A DNA stretch of 64,000 nt from Mycolicibacterium hodleri (GTDB lineage Bacteria > Actinomycetota > Actinomycetes > Mycobacteriales > Mycobacteriaceae), in NCBI RefSeq assembly GCF_025822245.1, contig NZ_JACKTL010000038.1, positions 62,001 through 126,000 on the forward strand, written 5' to 3'. The notes beneath the pieces are model-generated. The model ran no database searches, was not told the DNA's origin, and saw only the letters and a list, made by a program, of their open reading frames with translations. Shown here in pieces: positions 31,012 to 39,103 of this stretch (within the stretch, counting starts at the first letter, position 1; each line of letters begins with the position of its first letter). Position numbers and translations under genes: made by a program.

Positions 31012-31149
31012 ACTTGCGAATTTACCGTTGTGAACCGACGGAGAAGCCGAAATACGAGCCGTCGGCCCGGATCTGTGGATGAATCACCCACTGTGCACAA
31101 CCGAAGCGCCCAGCCCCAAAATGTCAGGGCCGCATGCTAATCCGCGGCG

Positions 31150-31566
31150 TCAGTCGTCTTGGCTGCGATCGAGGAGATCCGACGACCCGAGGACCCGCTC
31201 GATTCGCACCTCGATCACCACGCGCCGGGGGTTGACCCGCGGCGTGCGGTAGCGCTGGGCGTAGCGGAGCTCGGCGTCGCGTACGGCCGCAGGCTCGGCG
31301 CTCACCGTCGAACTGCCCTCCAGCGACAGCCACCGGGCTCCGTCCACCTGGCTGAGCACGGCGACGCCTCGTTGGTCGGCGTTCACCGCCTTCTGCGACC
31401 CACCCGTGGTGATGACCCGCGCAACGTGGGTCTTGGGATCGAACGTGAATCCGACGGCCACCACGTGCGGCGAATTGTCGGCTCGCAGTGTGGTCAGCAT
31501 GGCGAGATGCCGTTCGGTCAGGAACGCCAACGCATCGTTCGTCAGTCGCGTAGTTGCCTTCGCCAT
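31150..31566 (-). CDS. F420-dependent biliverdin reductase-like PPOX/FDOR-B protein
   Basis: 138 residues, a split-barrel flavin/F420-binding fold almost word-for-word like Rv2074: [32 protein letters not shown] and [12 protein letters not shown]. Rv2074 reduces biliverdin-IX alpha with F420H2, so the same reaction is inferred. ATG 31566 is preceded on the minus strand by TAAGTT and 8 nt, a possible leaderless promoter. It is divergent from the SDR gene across 35 bp, as in M. tuberculosis. Confidence 0.9.
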   Translation of the reverse strand: MAKATTRLTNDALAFLTERHLAMLTTLRADNSPHVVAVGFTFDPKTHVARVITTGGSQKAVNADQRGVAVLSQVDGARWLSLEGSSTVSAEPAAVRDAELRYAQRYRTPRVNPRRVVIEVRIERVLGSSDLLDRSQDD

Positions 31567-31588
31567 CGGTGTCCAACTTAGCGCAGGA

Positions 31589-31594
31589 CATAAT
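31589..31594 (+). promoter_or_regulatory. -10 hexamer CATAAT for leaderless SDR-cobLMK mRNA
   Basis: CATAAT is followed by 7 nt and ATG 31602. It would drive the SDR gene and, through 1- and 4-nt overlaps, cobL, cobM and cobK. It shares a 35-bp gap with a minus-strand candidate (31575-31580). Confidence 0.4.
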
Positions 31595-31601
31595 CGCAAC
31601 C

Positions 31602-32354
31602 ATGGAGGACACGGCGGACAACCGCCTGGTAGTCGTTTTCGGTGGGCGCAGCGAGATCGCGATCGAACTCGCGACCCGGTTGGCCAGCGGCGCGACGGTG
31701 GTGCTGGCCGCGCGCAACGCCGGTCGACTGGCCGACGAAGTCGCGACGGTGACGGCGGCCGGGGCCGGGGCCGTCCACGCTCGCGAGTTCGACGCCGACG
31801 CACTCGACTCGCACGCGCCGCTCGTCGCGTCGATCGTCGCCGAGTTCGGCCCGATCACCACCGCGGTGGTGGCCTTCGGGATCCTCGGTGACCAAGCGCG
31901 CGCCGAGACCGACCCGGCCCACGCCGCCGCGATCGTGCACACCGACTACACCGCGCAGGTCAGCCTGTTGACCGTGCTGGCGGCGACGATGCGGTCGGCC
32001 GGCCGCGGTGCGATCGTGGTGTTCTCGTCGGTGGCCGGCGTGCGACCTCGGCGCGCCAATTACGTGTACGGCTCGGCCAAGTCGGGACTCGACGCGTTCG
32101 CCCGTGGGCTGACTGACGCCCTGCACGGCTCGGGTGTTCGCCTGCTGTTGGTGCGGCCGGGTTTCGTCATCGGCCGCATGACCGAGGGGATGTCGCCCGC
32201 CCCGCTGTCCAGCACGCCGACCCAGGTGGCCGACGCAGTGGCGGGGGCGCTTGCCAAGGGGCGCAACGAGATCTGGGTGCCGCGGTCGCTGGCCGTGCTG
32301 GTCCTCGCATTCCGGCTGACGCCGCGGGCGATCTGGCGTAGGTTGCCCCGATGA
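31602..32354 (+). CDS. Short-chain dehydrogenase/reductase
   Basis: 250 residues, Rossmann fold resembling Rv2073c. The active-site Ser is in VVFSSVAG and the Tyr-Lys pair in YVYGSAKSG. The usual TGxxxGIG nucleotide motif is altered to FGGRSEIA, so cofactor use may be atypical. The reaction is unknown. The stop overlaps the cobL start as ATGA, making it the first gene of a coupled SDR-cobL-cobM-cobK unit; whether it acts in corrin synthesis is not shown by the sequence. Confidence 0.85.
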   Translation: MEDTADNRLVVVFGGRSEIAIELATRLASGATVVLAARNAGRLADEVATVTAAGAGAVHAREFDADALDSHAPLVASIVAEFGPITTAVVAFGILGDQARAETDPAHAAAIVHTDYTAQVSLLTVLAATMRSAGRGAIVVFSSVAGVRPRRANYVYGSAKSGLDAFARGLTDALHGSGVRLLLVRPGFVIGRMTEGMSPAPLSSTPTQVADAVAGALAKGRNEIWVPRSLAVLVLAFRLTPRAIWRRLPR

Positions 32355-33529
32355 TCGTCGTCGTAGGAATTGGGGCCGACGGCATGTCGGGGCTGCCCAC
32401 CGCATCCAGAGTCGAACTTGCCCGGGCCACAACCGTTTACGGATCACCGAGGCAGCTGGATCTACTCGACGACTCCGTGTCTGCGCACCGCCGGGCGTGG
32501 CCGTCGCCGCTGCTGCCCGCGTTGCGCGCGCTGCTCGACGACGCCGAGGTCGACGTCCACGTCATCGCCAGCGGTGATCCGCTGCTGCATGGGATCGGCA
32601 ACACCCTAATCCGGATGTACGGGCCAGAGCGGGTTGCGGTCCTGCCGCACGTGTCGTCGGTGACGTTGGCCTGTGCACGTGTCGGCTGGGCGGTGCAGGA
32701 CACCGAGATCATCAGCCTCGTCACCGCGCGAGTGCACACCGCCGTGCGCCGCGGAGGCCAGGCGGTGGTGTTGTCGCGGGACGCCGACAGCCCCGCCACG
32801 TTGGCGCGGTTGCTCGCCGAGACCGGGCGCGGAGACTCCGAACTCACCATTCTCGAGCAGCTCGGCGGCCCGCAGGAGCGCCGCAGGTCGGCCACCGCGC
32901 GGGAGTGGGCGGGCCGCCCCCCGCACGACGTGGACAAGCTCAACGTCATGGCGGTGCGGTATCTGCCCGACGACCGGGTGGCCCATGCGCTGCCCGACGA
33001 CGTCTTCGCCCACGACGGGCAGATCACCAAACAGTCGGTCCGGGCGGTCACGCTCGCGGCGCTGGGTCCGCGTCCCGGCGAGCTGCTGTGGGACGTCGGA
33101 TCGGGTTCCGGGAGCATCGCCGTCGAGTGGTGCCGCAGCGCATCCGGTTGTGCGGCGGTGGCATTCGAACGCGACGAGGTTCGCCGGGCCCGCATCGAGA
33201 CCAACGCGATCACCTTCGGTGCCGCCGTGGACGTGCGCGGGGCGGCACCGGTCCACTTCGACGGTGCCCCCGAGCCCGCCGCCGTCTTCGTCGGCGGCGG
33301 CCTGACGCAGCCCGGGCTGCTCGAGGGCTGCTTCGAGCACTTGCCCGTCGGCGGTCGACTGGTCGCCAACGTCGTCACCGTGGAGTCCGAAGCGGTGGTC
33401 GCGCAATGGTATTCGCGGATCGGGGGAACGTTGAGACGGTTTCAGCACTACCACGGTGAGCCCGTCGGTGGCTTCACCGGCTGGCGCGCCGCGATGCCGG
33501 TCACCCAGTGGATGGTGACCAAGCGATGA
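32351..33529 (+). CDS. cobL: Precorrin-6Y C5,15-methyltransferase (decarboxylating) CobL
   Basis: 392 residues forming a natural fusion. An N-terminal tetrapyrrole methylase (CbiE-like, residues ~1-200, VVGIGADGMSGL and HVIASGDPLLHG) is joined to a C-terminal Rossmann methyltransferase (CbiT-like, ~215-392, LLWDVGSGSGSIAVEW). It methylates C5 and C15 and decarboxylates the C12 acetate side chain of precorrin-6B in aerobic cobalamin synthesis. ATG 32351 and cobM's ATG 33526 are both ATGA overlaps. Confidence 0.94.
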   Translation: MIVVVGIGADGMSGLPTASRVELARATTVYGSPRQLDLLDDSVSAHRRAWPSPLLPALRALLDDAEVDVHVIASGDPLLHGIGNTLIRMYGPERVAVLPHVSSVTLACARVGWAVQDTEIISLVTARVHTAVRRGGQAVVLSRDADSPATLARLLAETGRGDSELTILEQLGGPQERRRSATAREWAGRPPHDVDKLNVMAVRYLPDDRVAHALPDDVFAHDGQITKQSVRAVTLAALGPRPGELLWDVGSGSGSIAVEWCRSASGCAAVAFERDEVRRARIETNAITFGAAVDVRGAAPVHFDGAPEPAAVFVGGGLTQPGLLEGCFEHLPVGGRLVANVVTVESEAVVAQWYSRIGGTLRRFQHYHGEPVGGFTGWRAAMPVTQWMVTKR

Positions 33530-34281
33530 CCGTCTACTTCATCGGCGCCGGGCCGGGTGCGGCCGATCTGATCACCGTCCGCGGGGAACGCCTGCTGAAG
33601 CGGTGCCCGGTGTGCCTCTACGCGGGCTCGATCATGCCCGAGGATCTCTTGGCGCTGTGCCCGCCGGACGCCAGGGTGGTCGACACGGGACCGCTGACCC
33701 TGGAGCAGATCGTCACCGAGCTCACCGACGCACACGCCGCAGGGCTGGACGTCGCGCGCCTGCACTCCGGGGACCCGTCCATCTACAGCGCGTTGGCCGA
33801 ACAGTGCCGCCGGCTCGACGCGGCCGGCGTCGACTACGAGGTGGTTCCGGGGGTGCCCGCCTTCGCGGCCGCGGCTGCCGCACTGGGTCGCGAGCTGACC
33901 CTGCCCGGGGTCGCCCAGACCGTGACGCTGACCCGGGTCGCGACCCTGTCGACGGCGATGCCGCCGGGGGAGGACCTGCAGACGCTGTCGAAACCCGGTG
34001 CCACGTTGGTCCTGCACTTGGCGGCCGCTCAGGTCGACGCGATCGTCCCCGATCTGCTCGCCGGTGGATACGGTACCGAAACCCCCTGTGCGGTGGTCGC
34101 GTTCGCGTCATGGCCGCAGGAGACGGTCTTGCGGTGCAGTCTTGGCGAGTTGGCCGAACGCGTTCACGCGGCCGGGGTCACCCGCACCGCCGTCATCATC
34201 GTCGGCGACGTGCTCGCGGCCGACGGCTTCTCCGACAGCTACCTCTACTCGTCGGGGCGTCGCCGCGGAAGTCGGCACTGA
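33526..34281 (+). CDS. cobM: Precorrin-4 C11-methyltransferase CobM
   Basis: 251 residues of the uroporphyrin-III C-methyltransferase-like fold. Signatures are YFIGAGPGAADLITVRG at the N-terminus, ARLHSGDPSIYSAL (SAM site) and YEVVPGVPAFAAAAAALG. It adds the C11 methyl group using SAM to give precorrin-5. ATG 33526 overlaps the cobL stop; an ATG 18 nt upstream is in frame but would lie deeper in cobL. The last codon base is shared with the cobK start. Confidence 0.93.
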   Translation: MTVYFIGAGPGAADLITVRGERLLKRCPVCLYAGSIMPEDLLALCPPDARVVDTGPLTLEQIVTELTDAHAAGLDVARLHSGDPSIYSALAEQCRRLDAAGVDYEVVPGVPAFAAAAAALGRELTLPGVAQTVTLTRVATLSTAMPPGEDLQTLSKPGATLVLHLAAAQVDAIVPDLLAGGYGTETPCAVVAFASWPQETVLRCSLGELAERVHAAGVTRTAVIIVGDVLAADGFSDSYLYSSGRRRGSRH

Positions 34282-35003
34282 TGCGCGTGCTGCTCCTCGG
34301 TGGGACGGCCGAGGCGCGGGCGCTGGCCGCCGAGTTGAATCCCGACGTGACGGTGGTCAGCTCGCTCGCCGGGCGTGTCCCGGATCCGGCCTTGCCGGTC
34401 GGCGACGTTCGCATCGGAGGGTTCGGAGGAGTCGACGGGCTGCGCCGCTGGTTGCGCGACGAGCGGGTCGACGCCGTCGTCGACGCCACCCACCCGTTCG
34501 CCGCCCGCATCACCGCCAACGCGGCGCGAGCCTGCCGCGAGGAGCGCCTGCCACACGTCGTCCTGGCGCGACCGGCATGGCCGCCCGGTAACGCCGTCGT
34601 GGTCGGCTCGGACGTCGAGGCCGCGGACGTGGTGGCCCGCAACCACCATTCGCGGGTCTTCCTCACCACCGGGCGCTCCGGAAGCGCAGCGTTCGCCGCC
34701 GTCGACGCGTGGTTCCTGATCCGCGCGGTCACCCCGCCGGACGACGTGGAGTTGCCGCCGCGCCACCACCTGCTGCTCTCGCGTGGCCCGTACCGCTACG
34801 CCGACGAGCGAAAGCTGTTGGAGGAGTACCGGATCGACGCACTGGTGACGAAGAACAGCGGGGGCGACATGACGCGGGACAAGGTCACCGCCGCCGTCGA
34901 CCTCGGCATCCCCGTGATCATGGTGCAGCGGCCGGGTCTGCCCGACGACGTGCGTGCGGTGCCCACCGTGGCCGACGCCGCGGCGTGGGTCAGGGCGCTC
35001 TGA
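34281..35003 (+). CDS. cobK: Precorrin-6A reductase CobK
   Basis: 240 residues. N-terminal nucleotide-binding MRVLLLGGTAEARALA and the conserved VVDATHPFAARITANA segment identify CobK/CbiJ; LLLSRGPYRYADERKLL and VTKNSGGDMTRDKV lie in the second half. It reduces precorrin-6A with NADPH. TGATG coupling to cobM. Its 3' end overlaps that of the minus-strand phosphotransferase gene by 14 bp. In M. tuberculosis this gene lies beside sigC and blaC, which are absent here. Confidence 0.93.
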   Translation: MRVLLLGGTAEARALAAELNPDVTVVSSLAGRVPDPALPVGDVRIGGFGGVDGLRRWLRDERVDAVVDATHPFAARITANAARACREERLPHVVLARPAWPPGNAVVVGSDVEAADVVARNHHSRVFLTTGRSGSAAFAAVDAWFLIRAVTPPDDVELPPRHHLLLSRGPYRYADERKLLEEYRIDALVTKNSGGDMTRDKVTAAVDLGIPVIMVQRPGLPDDVRAVPTVADAAAWVRAL

Positions 35004-36069
35004 CCAGATCCAGACTGCCGAGTTCGCGGATGGCCTGGCAGCCGCGCTGCATCATCACCAGCATCATGTCGTCGCCGCGCTCGGTCGAGATCGAGAACGC
35101 GCAGCCGAGCACCGAGAGGAACGGCACCTGCAGCATGCCGACGCGGTAGTCGTGCCAACAGGCGTCGACGTCGTAATCGGTCATGCCGTAAGCGGACAAC
35201 TCCGCGAAGTAGGCGGCGACGAGGTCTCGGTCGACGGCCGACCGGGTCTCGGGCGTCAGGCTGGTGCCGGTGAAGTACGCCAGGTCGCGGGCGGGCAGTC
35301 CGACGCCCAGCGTCTGCCAGTCGACGACGGTGACGTGACTGCGGTCGGGCGTGAACAGCAGGTTGTCCAGGCGGTAGTCGCCGTGCATCAGCGCGAAGCG
35401 ATCGCGGTCGGCCATCAGCCAGGGCGTGACGGCCGACATGGCCTCGGTGATGGTGTCGCGATCCTCGGGCGTCATCCGCGAACCCAGTCGGTCGAGCGTC
35501 ATCTGCGAGGCCATCACGGCGACGTCGCCGAGCCCCTTCATGGCGTCCTCGGTGGCCGTCGACATGACCAGGCCCTCGAACTCCGACCACCTCGGGTCAC
35601 ACCACGTGGGGCCGTGCAGGCCTGCCAGCGCGCGGACGGCCAGCTCAGCCTCGGCGGCCGTACAGCCGGCAATCTGGTCACCCTGGACCGCGGGCGCCAT
35701 GTCGGCCAGCAGGAGCACGAAATCGCCGCCGTCCTCGGAGATTTCGCAGTGGAAGTGTCGGGGGATCGGCACCCGGACGACGTCCGCGACGTCGGTGTAG
35801 AAGGCGTGTTCGGAGCGATACCCGAGGGCGACGCGGTCGCGTACGGCGTCGTCCTGGGAGGAGAGCTTGACCGCGAACGTGTCGGGCAGTCCCGTCGTGT
35901 CGGTCGCGTATTTCACCGCGAGGCGGTAGGTGGCGCCCGTCTGGCCGGTGCCGATCGGGGTGACGTCCACGGATCGAACCTCGGTCGCGAGCACGTCTTC
36001 GACCCACTGCGGCGTCACGTCCGTCGGACTGCGGGGGATCGAGACGGCCGGCGGGATACGCCCAGTCAT
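34990..36069 (-). CDS. Aminoglycoside-phosphotransferase-fold kinase family protein
   Basis: 359 residues of the protein-kinase-like APH fold. The catalytic loop reads FALMHGDYRLDNLLF and the metal-binding Asp is in VTVVDWQTLGVG; the N-lobe nucleotide site is around PIGTGQTGATYRL with Lys in FAVKLSS. Such proteins phosphorylate small molecules (antibiotics, choline-like, ecdysteroid-like or acyl substrates); the true substrate is unknown. ATG 36069 is the start. It lies 35 bp downstream of cobH on the same strand, where many mycobacteria carry cobI/cobJ, which is unusual. Confidence 0.82.
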   Translation of the reverse strand: MTGRIPPAVSIPRSPTDVTPQWVEDVLATEVRSVDVTPIGTGQTGATYRLAVKYATDTTGLPDTFAVKLSSQDDAVRDRVALGYRSEHAFYTDVADVVRVPIPRHFHCEISEDGGDFVLLLADMAPAVQGDQIAGCTAAEAELAVRALAGLHGPTWCDPRWSEFEGLVMSTATEDAMKGLGDVAVMASQMTLDRLGSRMTPEDRDTITEAMSAVTPWLMADRDRFALMHGDYRLDNLLFTPDRSHVTVVDWQTLGVGLPARDLAYFTGTSLTPETRSAVDRDLVAAYFAELSAYGMTDYDVDACWHDYRVGMLQVPFLSVLGCAFSISTERGDDMMLVMMQRGCQAIRELGSLDLVRAP

Positions 36070-36104
36070 GGGGCCGGACAGTAACCGCCCCGCTGGACAC
36101 TTGT

Positions 36105-36731
36105 CTACTCCCGCTCGGTCGCCACCGCGTTGACGGCGGCCGCGGCCATCGCGCTGCCGCCTCGGCGTCCCGTCACCACGAGGTAGTCCATCCCGCGCGG
36201 GCGATCGATGAGCTCGTCCTTGGACTGCGCCGACCCCACGAAGCCCACGGGCCCGCCCAGCACGGCGGCGGGCACGGGTGCGCCCTCGTCGAGCAGTTCG
36301 AGCAACCGGAACAGGGCGGTGGGCGCGTTGCCGATGGCCACCACCGCGCCACCGAGTCGGTCGGCCCACAGGTCCACGCCCGCCGCGGAGCGCGTGCTGC
36401 CCATCTTCGCGGCCAGGTCGGCCGCCCGCGGATCGGCCACCAGCGAGACCACCTCGTTGTCGGCGGGAAGGCGGGTGCGGGTGATGCCCGCGGCGACCAT
36501 GGAGGAGTCGCACAGCACCGGCGCCCCCGCGGCCAGGGCGCGATGGGCGGCTTCGGCGACGCCCGGCGTGAACGCGACGTGGTCTGCGACGTCCACCTGA
36601 CCGCAGGTGTGGATCAACCGGACGACCACGCGCGACACGTCGTCGGGAAACCGTGCCAGATCGGCCTCGTCGCGAATCATCGCGAACGATTGACGGTAGA
36701 TCTCGGCGGCGTCGCGGGTGTAGTCGAGCAC
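36105..36731 (-). CDS. cobH: Precorrin-8X methylmutase CobH
   Basis: 208 residues. The conserved N-terminal helix region ([21 protein letters not shown]), the catalytic His in [17 protein letters not shown] and the [16 protein letters not shown] segment identify CobH/CbiC. It migrates the C11 methyl group to C12, giving hydrogenobyrinic acid. GTG 36731 has a TAGGGT hexamer 6 nt upstream that overlaps the cobG stop. Downstream is a phosphotransferase gene rather than cobI/cobJ. Confidence 0.93.
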   Translation of the reverse strand: MLDYTRDAAEIYRQSFAMIRDEADLARFPDDVSRVVVRLIHTCGQVDVADHVAFTPGVAEAAHRALAAGAPVLCDSSMVAAGITRTRLPADNEVVSLVADPRAADLAAKMGSTRSAAGVDLWADRLGGAVVAIGNAPTALFRLLELLDEGAPVPAAVLGGPVGFVGSAQSKDELIDRPRGMDYLVVTGRRGGSAMAAAAVNAVATERE

Positions 36732-36737
36732 CCGATC

Positions 36738-36743
36738 ACCCTA
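36738..36743 (-). promoter_or_regulatory. -10 hexamer TAGGGT (minus strand) before cobH
   Basis: TAGGGT on the minus strand is followed by 6 nt and GTG 36731. It includes the TAG stop of cobG (36741-36743), implying a possible internal leaderless start in the cobG-cobH unit. Confidence 0.4.
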
Positions 36744-37850
36744 CGGGTGGCGCGCCTCGTAGCCGCTCTCGGTGGCGACCAGAACCTCGCCGACCGGGGG
36801 GCTCCCGCAGGCGCGTTCGCACCCCACGAAGTGCCGGTGCGAACCCCCGGTTCCGTCGTGCACGGCGGCCGCGGCGTCGCGACGGACGTCGGCGACGGAG
36901 TGCGCGCAGCCCGGGCTGCCCGTGCAGGCGCTGACGTCGAGCCACGGTGACGCCTCGTCGAAGACCAGCCCGAGGGGGGCGAGCACGCGCAGGGCGGTGT
37001 CGGCGATCTCCTCGTCGAGGTCGAACACCAGCACCGAGCGCCACGGCGTGATCACCACGGGGGACCCGACCGCCGCGAGGTACTCGGCGACCCTGGTCTT
37101 CAACACGCCGAGGGGCACGGCGGCGCCGAGGGCAACCAGTCCGTCGTCCTGGGGGAGCCAGCCCACCGGGGGGCGGGCGACGGGAGGCCACGTCCTGCCT
37201 GGTTCCGCGGTCGGCGTCAGCCCCTCGAGGAGAGGGCTGACGTCGTCGAGTTCGATTGTCCGCCACGCCGTTCCACGAACGTCGGCGAACCTCTCGGCCA
37301 CCCGGATCAGCAGCGGCACGCCGTCGCGGGTGCGCACGCCGGTGTCGACGCCACCCACCAGCAGCGCGGCGGTCTCGTCGTCGAGGAAGTGCAGGCCGAC
37401 GTCGGCTCCCAGTCCGGACACGTCGCCACGGCCGTCGTCCAGGGCGAACATGAACCGTCCCGGCAGGCGTGCCAGCCGGTCGTTCGACTGGATCGCGGAG
37501 TCGAGGGCGCGGACCAGGTCCCGCACGTCGGCGGTACCGCCTTGACGGCCCGTCAAGGGTGAGGCGACCACGTTGCGCACCCGTTCGTGGGTGGGCGAGG
37601 GCAGCAGGCCCGCGTCGGCGATGGCGTCGGCCAGCCCGTCGGCGTCGGTGATCCCGCGGATTTGCACGTTGCCGCGCGAGGTCAGTTCCATTGCCGGGGA
37701 ACCGAACCGGGCGGCGGCGAGCGCCAGCGCCTCCAGCTGGGGTGCCTCGATCATGCCGCCGGGCAGGCGCACCCTGGCCAGTGCGCCGTCGGCGGCCTGG
37801 TGCACGGCGAGCGCGCCGGGGCACGCGTCGTCGTCGCGGGTTCGGGCCAT
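36741..37850 (-). CDS. cobG: Precorrin-3B synthase CobG
   Basis: 369 residues with sulfite/nitrite reductase-like repeats. The iron-sulfur ligands are visible as CTGSPGC and, about 35 residues on, CERACG. The segment ELTSRGNVQIRGI is the conserved substrate-binding strand of ferredoxin-type reductases. CobG uses O2 to hydroxylate precorrin-3A at C20 and form the lactone, committing the cell to aerobic cobalamin synthesis. ATG 37850 has a leaderless-type -10. It lies 4 bp after the tauD-like gene and 9 bp before cobH. Confidence 0.9.
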   Translation of the reverse strand: MARTRDDDACPGALAVHQAADGALARVRLPGGMIEAPQLEALALAAARFGSPAMELTSRGNVQIRGITDADGLADAIADAGLLPSPTHERVRNVVASPLTGRQGGTADVRDLVRALDSAIQSNDRLARLPGRFMFALDDGRGDVSGLGADVGLHFLDDETAALLVGGVDTGVRTRDGVPLLIRVAERFADVRGTAWRTIELDDVSPLLEGLTPTAEPGRTWPPVARPPVGWLPQDDGLVALGAAVPLGVLKTRVAEYLAAVGSPVVITPWRSVLVFDLDEEIADTALRVLAPLGLVFDEASPWLDVSACTGSPGCAHSVADVRRDAAAAVHDGTGGSHRHFVGCERACGSPPVGEVLVATESGYEARHP

Positions 37851-37854
37851 CCCC

Positions 37855-38787
37855 CTACGGTACGGCGACCAGACGTACCGGCGCCACGACCTCCGAGTAG
37901 TGCGACGCGTCGCCCGCGACGACGCGGCTGGGCGTGCCGTGCACGTCGACCGGGACGTCGCCGGCCAGGGTCACGCGGCTCAGGCGGCGGTACTGGTCGT
38001 CGTAGTCGGACACGGCGTAGTGTTGCGTGGCCCGGTTGTCCCAGATGGCCAGATCGCCGGGGCTCCAGTTCCACCGAATCGTGTTCTCCAGCTTCGTCAC
38101 CCGGGCCTGCAGCAGTTGCAGGAGCGTGGTCGACTCGCCCGAGCCGAGGCCGACGAACCTCTTGACGAAGTGACCGAGCAGCAGCACCCGCCGTCCCGTC
38201 TCCGGGTGGACGCGGACCACCGGATGTTCGGTCTCGAAGTGCTCGGAGACGAACTCCTCGCGGTACTCGCGGACGGTGTCGGCATCGCGGTGGTCTTCGT
38301 CCTCGGCGAAGTCCTTGACGTAGTCGTAGTCGTTCGTGTGGATCGCCCACAGGTTCTCGGCGAGGGCGGCGAGCGGCGCAGGCAGCTGGTCGTAGGCGGC
38401 CTCGGTGGACGCCCACGTGGTCGTGCCGCCGTACTCGGGCAGGGTGATCGCCCGCAGCAGCGACGCCTTGGGAATCCGGTCGACGAAGGTGACGTCGGTG
38501 TGCCAGGAGTTGGCCTTGTCGTACCGCGAGTCGATGGGCAGCACGTCGGCGCCGCGCGAGGTCACCGTGGGGTGCGCGACGGTGGGCGTGCCGAGAGTCC
38601 TGGCGAAGTCGAGTTGGCCCTCGTCGTCGAGGTGGTGCTGGTCGCGGAACAAGATCACCTTGTGCTCGAGGAGGGCGTCGTTGACCGCCTCGACGGTCGA
38701 CGCCGGGAGATCGCCTCCGAGTCGAACGCCGTCGATGCGGGCGCCGATGTTCGCGCCGAGCTTCACGATCACGGGGGAGTTGGCCAT
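37855..38787 (-). CDS. Fe(II)/2-oxoglutarate dioxygenase, TauD / alkyl-sulfatase family
   Basis: 310 residues, double-stranded beta-helix dioxygenase. The iron triad is His96, Asp98 (SWHTDVTF) and His256 (NRATQHYAV); the 2-oxoglutarate arginine is Arg271 (RRLSRVTL). It closely resembles M. tuberculosis Rv3406, which cleaves alkyl sulfate esters, and TauD, which releases sulfite from taurine. A role in scavenging organic sulfur is likely. Divergent from the small peptide/cobN genes across 185 bp; cobG follows 4 bp later on the same strand. Confidence 0.87.
   Translation of the reverse strand: MANSPVIVKLGANIGARIDGVRLGGDLPASTVEAVNDALLEHKVILFRDQHHLDDEGQLDFARTLGTPTVAHPTVTSRGADVLPIDSRYDKANSWHTDVTFVDRIPKASLLRAITLPEYGGTTTWASTEAAYDQLPAPLAALAENLWAIHTNDYDYVKDFAEDEDHRDADTVREYREEFVSEHFETEHPVVRVHPETGRRVLLLGHFVKRFVGLGSGESTTLLQLLQARVTKLENTIRWNWSPGDLAIWDNRATQHYAVSDYDDQYRRLSRVTLAGDVPVDVHGTPSRVVAGDASHYSEVVAPVRLVAVP
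37857..37862 (-). promoter_or_regulatory. -10 hexamer TACCGT (minus strand) before cobG
   Basis: On the minus strand TACCGT is followed by 6 nt (AGGGGG) and ATG 37850. The hexamer abuts the TAG stop of the tauD-like gene. The AGGGGG could instead act as a Shine-Dalgarno, so leaderless initiation is uncertain here. Confidence 0.35.
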
Positions 38788-38972
38788 GGCTCATTGGCTC
38801 ACGGCCGGCCGGTCGTGGACAGCCTTCGGCTACCGACGATTCGAACTCCCCCTCGTTGTGACTCCCGTCACACCAGCGCGCGACCTGTTCGGTCCCGCAC
38901 CAAACCCACTTAACCGGTACCGCCGGTACTACCTTCAACTCAACTCGTTGGCACGACGCAGGAGGAACGGCA
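38788..38972. promoter_or_regulatory. Divergent region between tauD-like gene and the cobN leader
   Basis: 185 bp that must hold promoters in both directions. It contains a palindromic ACCGGTACCGCCGGTA segment (about 38914-38929). I looked for a cobalamin riboswitch B12-box and did not see one. AGGAGG at 38960-38965 serves the small ORF that follows. Confidence 0.3.
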
Positions 38973-39080
38973 ATGGTGGGACTCGTCGCATTCGCGGCAG
39001 TGGTGCTCGTACTACTGGCAATACTCGGGCTGCCCTACGACCAATCGTGGTACGGCCGTTGGGGCAACTCCGACCGGTAA
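38973..39080 (+). CDS. Small single-pass membrane peptide (35 aa) upstream of cobN
   Basis: ATG 38973 to TAA 39078-39080 encodes 35 residues: a hydrophobic helix of about 19 residues (GLVAFAAVVLVLLAILGLP) and a short polar tail YDQSWYGRWGNSDR rich in aromatics. The start is well supported by a consensus AGGAGG 7 nt upstream. It has no Cys, His or acidic pair for metal binding. cobN starts 23 bp later. It could be a small subunit or regulator of cobalt handling, but nothing in the sequence proves that. Too short for ordinary gene callers. Confidence 0.6.
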   Translation: MVGLVAFAAVVLVLLAILGLPYDQSWYGRWGNSDR

Positions 39081-39103
39081 CCCCGATGCGGTACGAATGG
39101 TAG

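Noticed and set aside
31035..31065. Inverted repeat CCGACGG/CCGTCGG upstream of the 13E12 gene as a mobile-element end
   Set aside because: Only 7 bp with a 17-nt spacer, no partner copy at the other end of the gene and no target-site duplication seen.
38788..39103. Cobalamin riboswitch before cobN
   Set aside because: No B12-box (AGYCAGGARRCC-type) sequence or matching stem was found; the gap instead holds a small ORF.
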